A DNA stretch of 64,000 nt. It comes from Phenylobacterium koreense (GTDB lineage: Bacteria; Pseudomonadota; Alphaproteobacteria; Caulobacterales; Caulobacteraceae). The notes beneath the pieces are model-generated. The model searched no databases. It was given only the letters and a program-made list of their open reading frames with translations, and was not told the DNA's origin. Both the position numbers and the translations under genes were made by a program. The stretch's first letter is position 1; every line of letters starts with the position of its first letter. This document shows positions 56,529 through 64,000 of this stretch, one piece after another. The stretch covers positions 429,482 to 493,481 of the forward strand of contig NZ_JBEPLU010000003.1 of the NCBI RefSeq assembly GCF_040545335.1, written 5' to 3'.

Positions 56529-56915
56529 TTACTCCGTAGCCAAAGCGAGGGGCTTCCGCCGAAAGCGAACCACTACCAGGTACTTGAAGAGGCGCTTCAG
56601 CCAGCCTCGCCTAGGCGGTCGACCTTCTTGGATCGGTGATGTTGGCTCCCGCCGGATCGGTTCTGGCCCGAAATGCGTATTTCCGTAGTATTCACTACGT
56701 CGCTGCTCGGGAAACCTCTTGAAATCGATGTACTGAGTCCCGCAGTGGGGACAGCGGAACGAATATAGGTGCTTGTCCCATGGCGGCAACGCCTGTTCGA
56801 GGGCTCCGAGCGACCTAGGCTCAGGAGTCCCAGGCGGGCCAGGAGCGCCAGTCGTGCGCGCGCTGAAGATCAAGGTATAGCCCTTGCGATAGCCGCAGAT
56901 CTCGCAGCCCAGCAT
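56529..56915 (-). CDS. Hypothetical zinc-ribbon-like protein
   Basis: 128 residues with two CxxC pairs, CEIC at residues 4-7 and CPHCG near 54-58, spaced as in a zinc ribbon. The end is strongly basic (RRGWLKRLFKYLVVVRFRRKP). No ribosome-binding site is visible and no family is recognised. It could be a real small protein or a chance frame; the two CxxC pairs argue weakly for the former. Confidence 0.4.
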   Translation of the reverse strand: MLGCEICGYRKGYTLIFSARTTGAPGPPGTPEPRSLGALEQALPPWDKHLYSFRCPHCGTQYIDFKRFPEQRRSEYYGNTHFGPEPIRREPTSPIQEGRPPRRGWLKRLFKYLVVVRFRRKPLALATE

Positions 56916-57220
56916 GAGGACGCAGCCGGGGATTTCCGGGCGCCCTCCAAGCGGTGTTCCGCTATGGCGGGCGGTTTCGGCGCCCCCCGCCTAGCTTTTC
57001 TTCGGCTCCTCGACCTGTCGAACGGCCGAATCCGAATGCTGGCATCGAACGCGACCCAGTCTTGCGGTAAAGCCGACCCCGGTAGTGTGACGCTTCAGAT
57101 ATGATCGATGGTCTCACCTATGCCAAAGAGCATGGGAGTGCGGCGCAGGTTCTAACGGCCGAGTGGCCGCCTGGCGCCAGCAAGAGACATTGGCTCCAAG
57201 ACCAACAGCGGACGCGTTCA
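56916..57220. other. Intergenic region with no gene I can support
   Basis: About 305 bases between the hypothetical zinc-ribbon gene and the downstream end of the dienelactone-hydrolase-like gene. A plus-strand frame from 57101 (62 codons) has no ribosome-binding site and no recognisable motif. Confidence 0.4.
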
Positions 57221-57997
57221 TCACAGCGTCTGCTTCGCCGGCGACAGGTGTCGCCGCCAAAAAGCCAGCCAGGCCTCGCGTTCGAATGACGGGACGCCGA
57301 CGTGGCCGCCCGGGTTGACATGCATGGTCTTCTCGGTGGAGCCGAAAGCGTCGAATAGCGCCATGCCCTGCTCGCGGCTCATGAGCTCATCATCCCACTG
57401 GAAGGCAAACAGGAGCGGAATGCGGATGCGTTCTGCGGCGGCCTTGTGGTCTTCAAGACCCGGGAAGACGCCGAACAGCCCAAAGATCGCACAGGTAATC
57501 CGCGGCTCGTCGGCCACGAACGGCACGCCGAACCGCGTCCCCATCGAAACGCCCCAATAGCCGACAGGACCGCCGGCTCCGACGACATCCAGTTGCTGCA
57601 CGGCGTCCAACGTCGACTTCCATTCGGCGACCGCTTTAGCGGCGTTGCCCGGAATTCTGGAGGGGCGAGCCGTCCCTCCCTTTCGCGCCGCCTGCCCCGC
57701 TGCGACCGCGGCCGCCCGCGCGCGATCAGCCTCCTCGCGGCTGATCCGATCCCCATGTCCCGGCGCATCGATGGCGACGGTCGCATAGCCCAGCTGGCGG
57801 GCGTGGGCTTCCGCCGAAGCGGTGATGTTCGCCACCTTCTTATGCTGCGAACCCCCATGGCCCATGAGGATCAAGGGACGCGGCCCCTTCGCCCCTTCGG
57901 GCGTCCAGAGGCAACCGGGGACGGTCTCGCCAGCGACTTCGATCGCGAACTCGCGCCTGACGACGCCGCCCGACGTTTTCTCGCTTCTAATCTCCAC
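57221..57997 (-). CDS. Alpha/beta hydrolase, dienelactone-hydrolase-like
   Basis: 258 residues. LILMGHGGSQHKK near residue 42, VAIDAPGHGD near 72, nucleophile region YWGVSMGTRFG near 148 and the Asp/His pair in FQWDDELMSR and NPGGHVGVP. The Ser is in a G-V-S-M-G elbow, so the triad is complete. Minus strand and divergent from the IclR gene, which may regulate it. Ester or lactone substrate unknown. Confidence 0.85.
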   Translation of the reverse strand: MEIRSEKTSGGVVRREFAIEVAGETVPGCLWTPEGAKGPRPLILMGHGGSQHKKVANITASAEAHARQLGYATVAIDAPGHGDRISREEADRARAAAVAAGQAARKGGTARPSRIPGNAAKAVAEWKSTLDAVQQLDVVGAGGPVGYWGVSMGTRFGVPFVADEPRITCAIFGLFGVFPGLEDHKAAAERIRIPLLFAFQWDDELMSREQGMALFDAFGSTEKTMHVNPGGHVGVPSFEREAWLAFWRRHLSPAKQTL

Positions 57998-58100
57998 GAC
58001 CCCCTCCCGTTCCGCCTCGCGGAACTATATTCTGATCATTGGAATTTTGAGAAACCCTATGCGAGGATGGAGGCAAGGCGCCAGGGGAAACATCGACTAT

Positions 58101-58820
58101 ATGGATCGCGCGGTCGCACGCAGTTTTCAGCTTCTCGAAACCCTCGTCAGGGCAGGCGATGGCGTGCGGCTGTCGGACCTGGCCGCGGAAACCGGCCTGC
58201 AGAAGAGCACCGCCCATCGCATTCTCGGAACCTTGAACGCTTTGGGTTACGTCGAGCAGGATGGGTCCTCCCGTTACCGCGCCACCTTAAAAGCCTGGGA
58301 GTTGGGCGCGGCGGTTGCAGCCAAGCATCCGATCCGGCGCGCCGCAGCCGGGTTCATGCAGGGCCTGCATCGGACGACCGGCGAGACGGTGAGCCTCACG
58401 GTCCTGTCGGGGGACGACGTCGTCTATCTGGAAAAACTCATCGCACCGCGGCCGGTACGCTTCCTCACGCGCGTCGGCAGCCGCGTTCCAGCCGTGCTCA
58501 CCGCCAGCGGCAAGGCGATCCTCGCTGCGCGTCCAGACAGCGCTGAACGCGTCGCGCGGGCGGTGACCCCCCGCCCACTGAACGTTCCCGCCGTCCTTGC
58601 CGAACTCGATGAGGCTAGGCGGCGGGGATACGCGCTCTCCGGTTACAGCCCTGGCGTCACGAGCATCGGCGCTGCGGTCGTAACCGGAGGCGCACCCATT
58701 GAGGCGGCGCTTTCGGTGTCTGCGCCGGCCGAGCGCGTGACTGACAAGCGGCGCGACGCCATCGTCGAGGCGTTGCTCGAAACAACGGCCCGCATGGCCG
58801 AGTCGATGGATCGACCATGA
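58101..58820 (+). CDS. IclR family transcriptional regulator
   Basis: 239 residues from the ATG at 58101 (an ATG at 58059 is an alternative). N-terminal winged helix (AVARSFQLLETLVRAGDGVRLSDLAAETGLQKSTAHRILGTL) and the IclR effector domain (GETVSLTVLSGDDVVYLEKL, then SGYSPGVTSIGAAVV). Complete. Divergent from the alpha/beta hydrolase and followed, with a four-base overlap, by MmgE/PrpD and two carboxylesterases, which it probably controls in response to a breakdown intermediate. Confidence 0.92.
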   Translation: MDRAVARSFQLLETLVRAGDGVRLSDLAAETGLQKSTAHRILGTLNALGYVEQDGSSRYRATLKAWELGAAVAAKHPIRRAAAGFMQGLHRTTGETVSLTVLSGDDVVYLEKLIAPRPVRFLTRVGSRVPAVLTASGKAILAARPDSAERVARAVTPRPLNVPAVLAELDEARRRGYALSGYSPGVTSIGAAVVTGGAPIEAALSVSAPAERVTDKRRDAIVEALLETTARMAESMDRP

Positions 58821-60199
58821 CCAACGCCGGCGGACTGTTTGTCGAGCCCCAGCTTGCGGCCTTCGTCGCCAGCGCGCTTGGGCGCGAAATTCCCCGGCCG
58901 CACCGCGATCTGGCGCGAGTGCATATCCTCGACACCTTGGCGTCCATTGTCGCCTGCCGCGACCTGGAACCGGCCGCCCTGGCCAGGACCTACGCCCTAT
59001 CGCTTAGCGGCGGCCAAGGCATGGTGACCATCTTGGGAACGCGTGACCGGGCGGGGTTGGTGGACGCGGCGTTCGCCAGCGCGATGACGGCCCACGCGGC
59101 GGAGATCAACGACTTCATTCCCTCGGCCTTCGTCCAGCCAGGCCCCGCCATCGTCAGCGTAGCCTTGGCGCTGGCCGAAAGGCGCGGCGTCAGCGGCGCG
59201 GAGCTCCTGCGGGCGGTCACCGTCGGCTATGAACTGGCGGGCCGCATGCCCAAGGCGCTCGGGCTGAGCAACCTGCGCCGCGCAGGTCTGGCAAACCATG
59301 GAATCGGCCCGATCTTCGGCGCTGCGGCGACCGCAGCGGCGCTGATGCGCCTTCCTGAAGATCGGATCAGCGACGTCTGGACCTACTGCGCCCAGCAGGC
59401 GGCCGGCTCCTGGCAGTGGCTGCTCGATGTCGAGCACATCGAAAAGGCCTTCGTATTCGCCGGGCTGGGCGCTGAGGCCGGGCTGCGCGCCGCCCTGATG
59501 GTCGAAGCCGGTTTCCGAGGCGTGCGCGGCGCGCTCGACCATCCCGCAGGCTGGATGCGCGGCGCCCTGTTCTCCGCGGGCGACGGAGACCGCGGCTATC
59601 TCGTCTCGCAGCTCGACGAACGCTCAGAGTTGCCGCTCACCGCCTTCAAGCGATATCCAGTCGGCGGTCCCGCGCAGCCCGCGGTGGAGGCCCTGCTTGG
59701 CATGCTGCCCGCGATCGGCGCGGCGCCGGTGGAAGGGGTGCTCATCGAAATGCCAGGACGCTGGGAGGCCTTCCGAGACGCGGCCATGCCGGCGCTCAAT
59801 CTGCGCTATCTGACGGCGATCATCCTGCTGGATGGTGAGTTGGAGTTCGTATCGGCGCAAAGCTTGCAGCGGATGGCCCACGACGAGGCCGTCAAGGCGC
59901 TGATGGCGCGAGTCGAGATCCGTCACGACCCTGCCCAGGAAATCCCGCCGCCCGCGCCGCGGCCGGAGTCTGCGCGGGTGACCGTCACATTGGCCGACGG
60001 GCGACAGGAATCAGCCTTCGTACCTCACGTGCTCGGCTATCCGACGCACCCGATGAGCAGCGCAGAGGTGGAGTCCAAGGCCCTGGCGCTGATGACCCCC
60101 GCTCTGGGGCCCGAGCGCGCAAGCGCAGTCGTCGCCGCCACCGCGCAATTGCACGCCCTGCCCGACGCCCGCGCCCTGATCGAACTCATTGCCCGCTAG
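58817..60199 (+). CDS. MmgE/PrpD family protein
   Basis: 460 residues. HILDTLASIVACRD near residue 35, then FASAMTAHAAEINDF near residue 89, corresponding to the usual A-x-x-x-N-G-x-x-x-H-x-x-D-F/Y segment of the family, with a reduced motif. GAAATAAALMRLPEDRISD near residue 168 and KRYPVGGPAQPAVEALLGML near residue 278 match the family. Members include 2-methylcitrate dehydratase PrpD, but many act on other acids, so PrpD function is not implied. ATGA overlap with the IclR gene and 14 bases to the first esterase: one operon. Confidence 0.85.
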   Translation: MTNAGGLFVEPQLAAFVASALGREIPRPHRDLARVHILDTLASIVACRDLEPAALARTYALSLSGGQGMVTILGTRDRAGLVDAAFASAMTAHAAEINDFIPSAFVQPGPAIVSVALALAERRGVSGAELLRAVTVGYELAGRMPKALGLSNLRRAGLANHGIGPIFGAAATAAALMRLPEDRISDVWTYCAQQAAGSWQWLLDVEHIEKAFVFAGLGAEAGLRAALMVEAGFRGVRGALDHPAGWMRGALFSAGDGDRGYLVSQLDERSELPLTAFKRYPVGGPAQPAVEALLGMLPAIGAAPVEGVLIEMPGRWEAFRDAAMPALNLRYLTAIILLDGELEFVSAQSLQRMAHDEAVKALMARVEIRHDPAQEIPPPAPRPESARVTVTLADGRQESAFVPHVLGYPTHPMSSAEVESKALALMTPALGPERASAVVAATAQLHALPDARALIELIAR

Positions 60200-60213
60200 A
60201 ACGAGGTGACCCC

Positions 60214-61746
60214 ATGAGCGCCGTAACATCCGACGCTGAGACCGTGATTGTCGAGACGGCCGCCGGCAAGGTGCGCGGCCAGCGGACGGGCGGTGTCAAC
60301 GTCTTCAAGGGCATGCGGTACGGCGCCGACACGGGCGGGGCGAACCGCTTCCGCCCTCCACAGCCGGTGATCACTTGGACCGGCGTGCAGGACGCCTTCG
60401 AGTACGGCCACCAGTCGCCGCAGATGCGCGGGCCGCTCGCCGACAAGGGTCCGATGAGCGAGGACTGCCTGCGGGTGAACGTCTGGACGCCCGGGATCGA
60501 CGACGCGCGACGGCCGGTAATGCTGTGGTTCCATGGCGGCGGCTTCGAGGCCGGATCGGCGTCGCAAAGGGTCTATGACGGGACGCGGCTGGCCCTGCGC
60601 GGTGACGTGGTGATCGTATCGATCAACCACCGCCTCAACGTCTTCGGGCACTGTTTCCTCGGCGAGCGGCTTGGCTCCGACTACACGACGTCCGGCAACG
60701 CGGGTTACCTGGACCTGATCGCGGCCATGCGCTGGGTGCGGGAGAACATCGGCGCCTTCGGCGGCGATGCGGATAACGTCACCATCTTCGGCCAGTCCGG
60801 TGGCGGCCGAAAGGTGAGCCTCTGCTACGCTGGCGAGGAGGCCCAGGGCCTGTTCCAGCGCGGTATCGTACAGAGCGGCTCGCACCTGCGCGTCCAGTCG
60901 CCGGAACATGCCGCCCGCCTGACCGACATGCTGCTGGCTGTGCTCGACATTGCTCCGGGTCAAGCGGCCAGGCTGCTGGAGTTTCCCACCGAGGCGCTGA
61001 GCGCCGCCCAGTTCAAGGTGATGCGCGAAAGCCGCTCGCGGTTCTCGCCGGTGCTGGACGGCCTGGCGTTCCAGACCCATCCGTTCGTCCCGGAGGCCCC
61101 GAAGGTTTCGCTCGATCTGCCGATGATGGTCGGGACCACGCGCACCGAACTCTCCAACCAGCTCGGGTACGAAGACGGTGTGTTCGACCTCGACACCGCC
61201 GAACTGAAGCGGCGTCTGGGGCGCTATGTGCCCGTCGAAGACGTCGACGAGGCGATCGCGGTCTTCAAGGCCGAAAGCCCCGAAGCCTCACCCACCGAGC
61301 TCTATTTCACCATCACCTCGGCCCGCGGCTACGTCCGCGACCAGACGATCATGACCGAGCAGCGGGTCATCGCCGGCGCGGCGCCGACCTATGCCTACCA
61401 GCTTACCTGGCGCTCACCTGCGGAGGGCGGCCGCCGGATCAGTCAGCACACCCTCGACCTGCCTTTCATGTTCGACAACGTCGCCAAAGCCCCCCACCTC
61501 ACCGGTCCTGAGACCGATGAAACCCGGGCGCTCGCCCAGGCGATGTCGGAGACCTGGATCAGCTTCGCTAGAAGCGGCGACCCGAACAACGCCGCGATCC
61601 CGGCATGGGCGCCCTACGACCTCGCCGATCGTCCGGTGATGCTGTTCGACACGCCTACCCGCCTCGCCCACGATCCGCACAGCGCCGAGCGGCGCTTCAT
61701 GAGCCGCTACGAGACCCAGCAGATGGGCCGCGCCCTGCATCGCTGA
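60214..61746 (+). CDS. Carboxylesterase family (type B), copy 1
   Basis: 510 residues. RGQRTGGVNVFKGMRYG at residues 23-39, MLWFHGGGFEAGSASQ near 100 (oxyanion hole), nucleophile elbow FGQSGGGRKVS near 190, and a later His in the region ISQHTLDLPFMFDNV. The elbow reads GQSGGG in place of GESAGG. No signal peptide, so cytoplasmic. It is a tandem relative of the next gene, with similar motif order and spacing. Expected to hydrolyse carboxylic esters, perhaps of the acid handled by MmgE/PrpD. Confidence 0.9.
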   Translation: MSAVTSDAETVIVETAAGKVRGQRTGGVNVFKGMRYGADTGGANRFRPPQPVITWTGVQDAFEYGHQSPQMRGPLADKGPMSEDCLRVNVWTPGIDDARRPVMLWFHGGGFEAGSASQRVYDGTRLALRGDVVIVSINHRLNVFGHCFLGERLGSDYTTSGNAGYLDLIAAMRWVRENIGAFGGDADNVTIFGQSGGGRKVSLCYAGEEAQGLFQRGIVQSGSHLRVQSPEHAARLTDMLLAVLDIAPGQAARLLEFPTEALSAAQFKVMRESRSRFSPVLDGLAFQTHPFVPEAPKVSLDLPMMVGTTRTELSNQLGYEDGVFDLDTAELKRRLGRYVPVEDVDEAIAVFKAESPEASPTELYFTITSARGYVRDQTIMTEQRVIAGAAPTYAYQLTWRSPAEGGRRISQHTLDLPFMFDNVAKAPHLTGPETDETRALAQAMSETWISFARSGDPNNAAIPAWAPYDLADRPVMLFDTPTRLAHDPHSAERRFMSRYETQQMGRALHR

Positions 61747-61761
61747 CCCCAGGAGACCGCC

Positions 61762-63321
61762 ATGTCCGAAGCCCGAAGCGCCGAAGCCAGACTTTTCCCT
61801 ATCGTCGAGACGGCGGAGGGCAAGGTCCGCGGACTTCGGTCCGGGAAGATCAGCAGCTTCAAGGGCCTGCGCTACGGCGCCGACACCTCTGGCGCGAACC
61901 GCTTTCGGCCCCCGCAGCCCGTCGTCCCTTGGGCCGGGGTCCGCGACGCCCTGGACTACGGCAATATCGCCCCGCAGATCCCTGGAGACCGTCGGCACGC
62001 CTACGCTGATCTGATCTTGAACGACGTGCAGCCGGGCGGCATGGGCGAGGACTGCCTGGTCCTGAACCTCTGGACGCCCGATCCGAACCCGGCGGCGAAG
62101 AAGCCGGTCATCGTCCGCTTCCATGGCGGCGGCTTCTATGGCGGATCGAGCAACAATCCCGGTGGCGATGGAGAGATGCTCGCCCGGTTCGGCGACTGCG
62201 TAGTCGTCACTGTCAACCATCGACTGAGCGCTCTGGGCTACCTCTACCTCGCTGATGAAGGACCATACGCCGACTCTGGAGCCGCCGGCATGCAGGACCT
62301 CGTCGCGTCGCTTCAGTGGGTCGCGCGCAACATCGAGGCGTTCGGCGGAGACCCAAGGCGGGTACTGATCGTCGGCCAGTCGGGGGGCGGCGCAAAGGTC
62401 AGCCATCTGCTGGGCATGCCCAGCGCAAAAGGTCTGTTCTCCAGCGCCGGTGTCATGAGCGGCTCACGGCTGACGGCCATGAGGCGCGATCAGGCGGCCA
62501 AGGCCGCCGATCAGCTCCTGCGGCGCTTAGGCCTACGTCCCGACCAGATCCGCGACCTGCAGGCGGTCCCGTTCTCCGCCTTGCTTGCCGCTCAGGCAGA
62601 CGTGGAGGCTGAGGATCGAGCCCGCGGCGAGGCTCCACGGTCGTTTGCGCCAGTCCTCGGCGATGCGATCCCGCACCACCCCTTCGCCCCTGGCGCGCCA
62701 CCCGAGTCGATAGACGTGCCCTTGGTGGTCTCGACCGCGCTGGACGAGCGGACTTACCGGGAGACCCAATTCGACATGGGCTGGGACGAGGTGCGGCGAA
62801 GGCTGGAGCGTCGCGTAGGCGGCGACGCAGCCATGCTGCTGGCCGCCTATCGCGACGAGGACGGGCAGGCGACGCCCTTCATCATCAACGCCCGCATCAA
62901 CTCGGACAGCTCGTTCCGGCTGGGCGCCACGACCATGCTGGAGAGGCGCATCGCCGGAGGCGGCGCGCCGACATGGTCATATCTCTGGGCGAGCCCCAGC
63001 CCCGCCTTTGGCGGGCGTTATGGCGCAGTGCACGGAATCGACGTCGCCTATTCAATGCATGACGTCCGTTTTCCGCTTGCCGGTCCGACCACAGACAACC
63101 TGCGCCTCGCGGACGAGATCGCCTCGGCCTGGGTCGCGCTCGCCGCCAACGGACGGCCGGACAATGCGGTAACCCCACACTGGGCGCCCTATGACTTGGC
63201 CGAACGCGACACTCTGGTCTTCGGCCATCCCACGCGATCTGTCGCCGATCCGCGGGGATTCTTTCGCGACTACTGGTCCAAGCAGGCGGCAAGGCGCCCG
63301 GAGCCCGCCGCCGGCGGGTGA
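61762..63321 (+). CDS. Carboxylesterase family (type B), copy 2
   Basis: 519 residues. RGLRSGKISSFKGLRYGAD at the N-terminus, VRFHGGGFYGGSS near 115, nucleophile elbow VGQSGGGAKVS near 205, and a late His region in GAVHGIDVAYSMHD. Same GQSGGG elbow as its tandem neighbour 15 bases upstream, so the two probably come from a duplication. AGGAGACC site upstream of the ATG. Cytoplasmic. Confidence 0.9.
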   Translation: MSEARSAEARLFPIVETAEGKVRGLRSGKISSFKGLRYGADTSGANRFRPPQPVVPWAGVRDALDYGNIAPQIPGDRRHAYADLILNDVQPGGMGEDCLVLNLWTPDPNPAAKKPVIVRFHGGGFYGGSSNNPGGDGEMLARFGDCVVVTVNHRLSALGYLYLADEGPYADSGAAGMQDLVASLQWVARNIEAFGGDPRRVLIVGQSGGGAKVSHLLGMPSAKGLFSSAGVMSGSRLTAMRRDQAAKAADQLLRRLGLRPDQIRDLQAVPFSALLAAQADVEAEDRARGEAPRSFAPVLGDAIPHHPFAPGAPPESIDVPLVVSTALDERTYRETQFDMGWDEVRRRLERRVGGDAAMLLAAYRDEDGQATPFIINARINSDSSFRLGATTMLERRIAGGGAPTWSYLWASPSPAFGGRYGAVHGIDVAYSMHDVRFPLAGPTTDNLRLADEIASAWVALAANGRPDNAVTPHWAPYDLAERDTLVFGHPTRSVADPRGFFRDYWSKQAARRPEPAAGG

Positions 63322-63338
63322 CCCGCGCGACAAGCGGA

Positions 63339-63689
63339 CATAGGCTGCAGGGCTGGCAGCGGACCGGCGCCAACGTCCGCCTTACCGCCGTGCTGCTGTT
63401 CGTGGTCAACCTGCTGGGCTACGGCCTGGGGCCGCTGTTCATTGGCGCCGTCAGCGATGTGATCTTCTCGATGCAGGTGGCCGACCTCGGCCTTTCGCAT
63501 CTCACGCGCGAAGCCTGCGAAGGCGCGGCCCGGACCGCCCTGGCCGCCGCAGAACAGGGCGCCTGCGCGGTGGCCCACCCCCAGAGCCTGCAGAGGGCGT
63601 TGCTGATCACCTCGGGTTTCTACGCCGTATCGGGCGCGTTCTTCCTGATCACCTGCCGCTGGCTGCGGCGGGACATGGTCGCGAAATAG
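63339..63689 (+). pseudogene. MFS transporter C-terminal remnant
   Basis: The frame reads from about 63339: HRLQGWQRTGANVRLTAVLLFVVNLLGYGLGPLFIGAVSDVIF..., and ends with a last helix ALLITSGFYAVSGAFFLITCRWLRRD. This matches the last two membrane segments of a major facilitator superfamily permease (GLGP and D motifs of the C half). The N-terminal 300-odd residues and the start are missing, so it is a fragment. It follows the esterase stop directly, suggesting a deletion that fused the transporter tail to the end of the operon. Confidence 0.8.
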
Positions 63690-63743
63690 GCCTGGGAGGC
63701 CGGCCCACGCGCCGGCGCCGCGATCGAGCGACGCGGAACGCGC

Positions 63744-63775
63744 AAAAGGCCCGTCGTGTTGTCGACGGGCCTTTT
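63744..63775 (-). terminator. Terminator of the rRNA operon
   Basis: AAAAGGCCCGTCG / CGACGGGCCTTTT stem with loop TGTTGT, 20 bases beyond the tRNA-fMet end on the minus strand. Bidirectional, so it can also end the MFS remnant transcript. Confidence 0.9.
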
Positions 63776-63795
63776 GTGAGATGACTGGGAGACCT

Positions 63796-63872
<77 letters not shown>

Positions 63873-63921
63873 TCAGGGTGTGATTGTGGTTGAAGGGTTT
63901 TTGTATTGCATCCGTTTGGTA

Positions 63922-64000
63922 GACCTGGCGGCGACCTACTCTCCCGCGTCTTAAGACGAAGTACCATCGGCCCAGAGAGGCTTAACGACCGAGTTCGGAA
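63922..64000 (-). rRNA. 5S ribosomal RNA, 3' portion
   Basis: The minus strand reads TTCCGAACTCGGTCG, then a GTACTTCGTCTTAAGAC-type arm and GGGAGAGTAGGTCGCCGCC, the conserved 3' two thirds of 5S rRNA. The 5' part lies beyond the right edge. The 3' end is placed at the CAGGT that closes helix I and could be off by a base or two. Confidence 0.93.

Overview
The window looks like a chromosomal segment of a high-GC alphaproteobacterium, most likely a member of the Caulobacteraceae (Caulobacter/Phenylobacterium type). This is inference from gene content: a cobaltochelatase CobT, a seven-iron FdxA next to CarD, a SUV3-type helicase followed by an S4 protein, HWE/HisKA_2-type kinase with a stand-alone receiver, FecI/FecR with an STN-domain TonB receptor, and a 5S rRNA followed by tRNA-fMet at the end of an rRNA operon. 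No species call is possible from sequence reading alone.

Positions 1-35.4 kb read as ordinary chromosome. In order: the 3' part of a secreted RTX/cadherin-like adhesin; a lipid/acyl-CoA operon on the minus strand (enoyl-CoA hydratase and two SDRs) plus an MBL hydrolase; a five-fold cysteine-repeat secreted protein; a copper-storage (Csp-like) gene with a small 41-codon gene downstream; a minus-strand feruloyl-CoA synthase / ThDP enzyme / lipoprotein run; a DUF3089 protein, YciI protein and CobT; ribosomal protein L28; an OmpA lipoprotein; a TetR-controlled HlyD/ABC exporter; a DUF885 peptidase; an RNA-processing run (helicase, S4 protein, pseudouridine synthase); FdxA and CarD; hydrolase, CAP protein, two-component pair and DctA. 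Short intergenic hairpin repeats are scattered through 2.5-14.6 kb, with one more at 19 kb.

At 35,377-35,453 lies a tRNA-Arg(CCT). Directly after it the character changes: a decapitated DNA adenine methylase fragment abuts a ParB-like gene tail to tail, intergenic gaps become long and irregular, and the family of intergenic repeats is no longer seen. From about 37 to 63.7 kb come catabolic/redox and regulatory modules typical of accessory DNA: SDR and DsrE genes, a chloroperoxidase-like hydrolase, an orphan kinase, a four-gene plus-strand cluster (MBL, Gfo/Idh, MDR, AraC) facing a five-gene minus-strand operon led by a winged-helix regulator (MDR, tautomerase, azoreductase, SnoaL), a FecI-FecR-TonB receptor signalling set whose receptor is frameshifted, a truncated second FecR, LysR and SDR genes, and an IclR-MmgE/PrpD-carboxylesterase pair ending in an MFS transporter remnant. 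The window closes with the tail of an rRNA operon on the minus strand (5S, tRNA-fMet, terminator). I read 35.45-63.7 kb as an accessory region bounded by tRNA genes; no integrase is visible, so this is inference.

The observations most worth checking are the five-times-four-cysteine repeat protein, the frameshifted receptor with a perfectly phased GGGAAAC heptamer, the 29-codon micro-ORF that exactly fills the gap between an ABC ATPase and its permease, the small gene after the copper-storage protein, the TetR operator, and the regulator-led redox operon.
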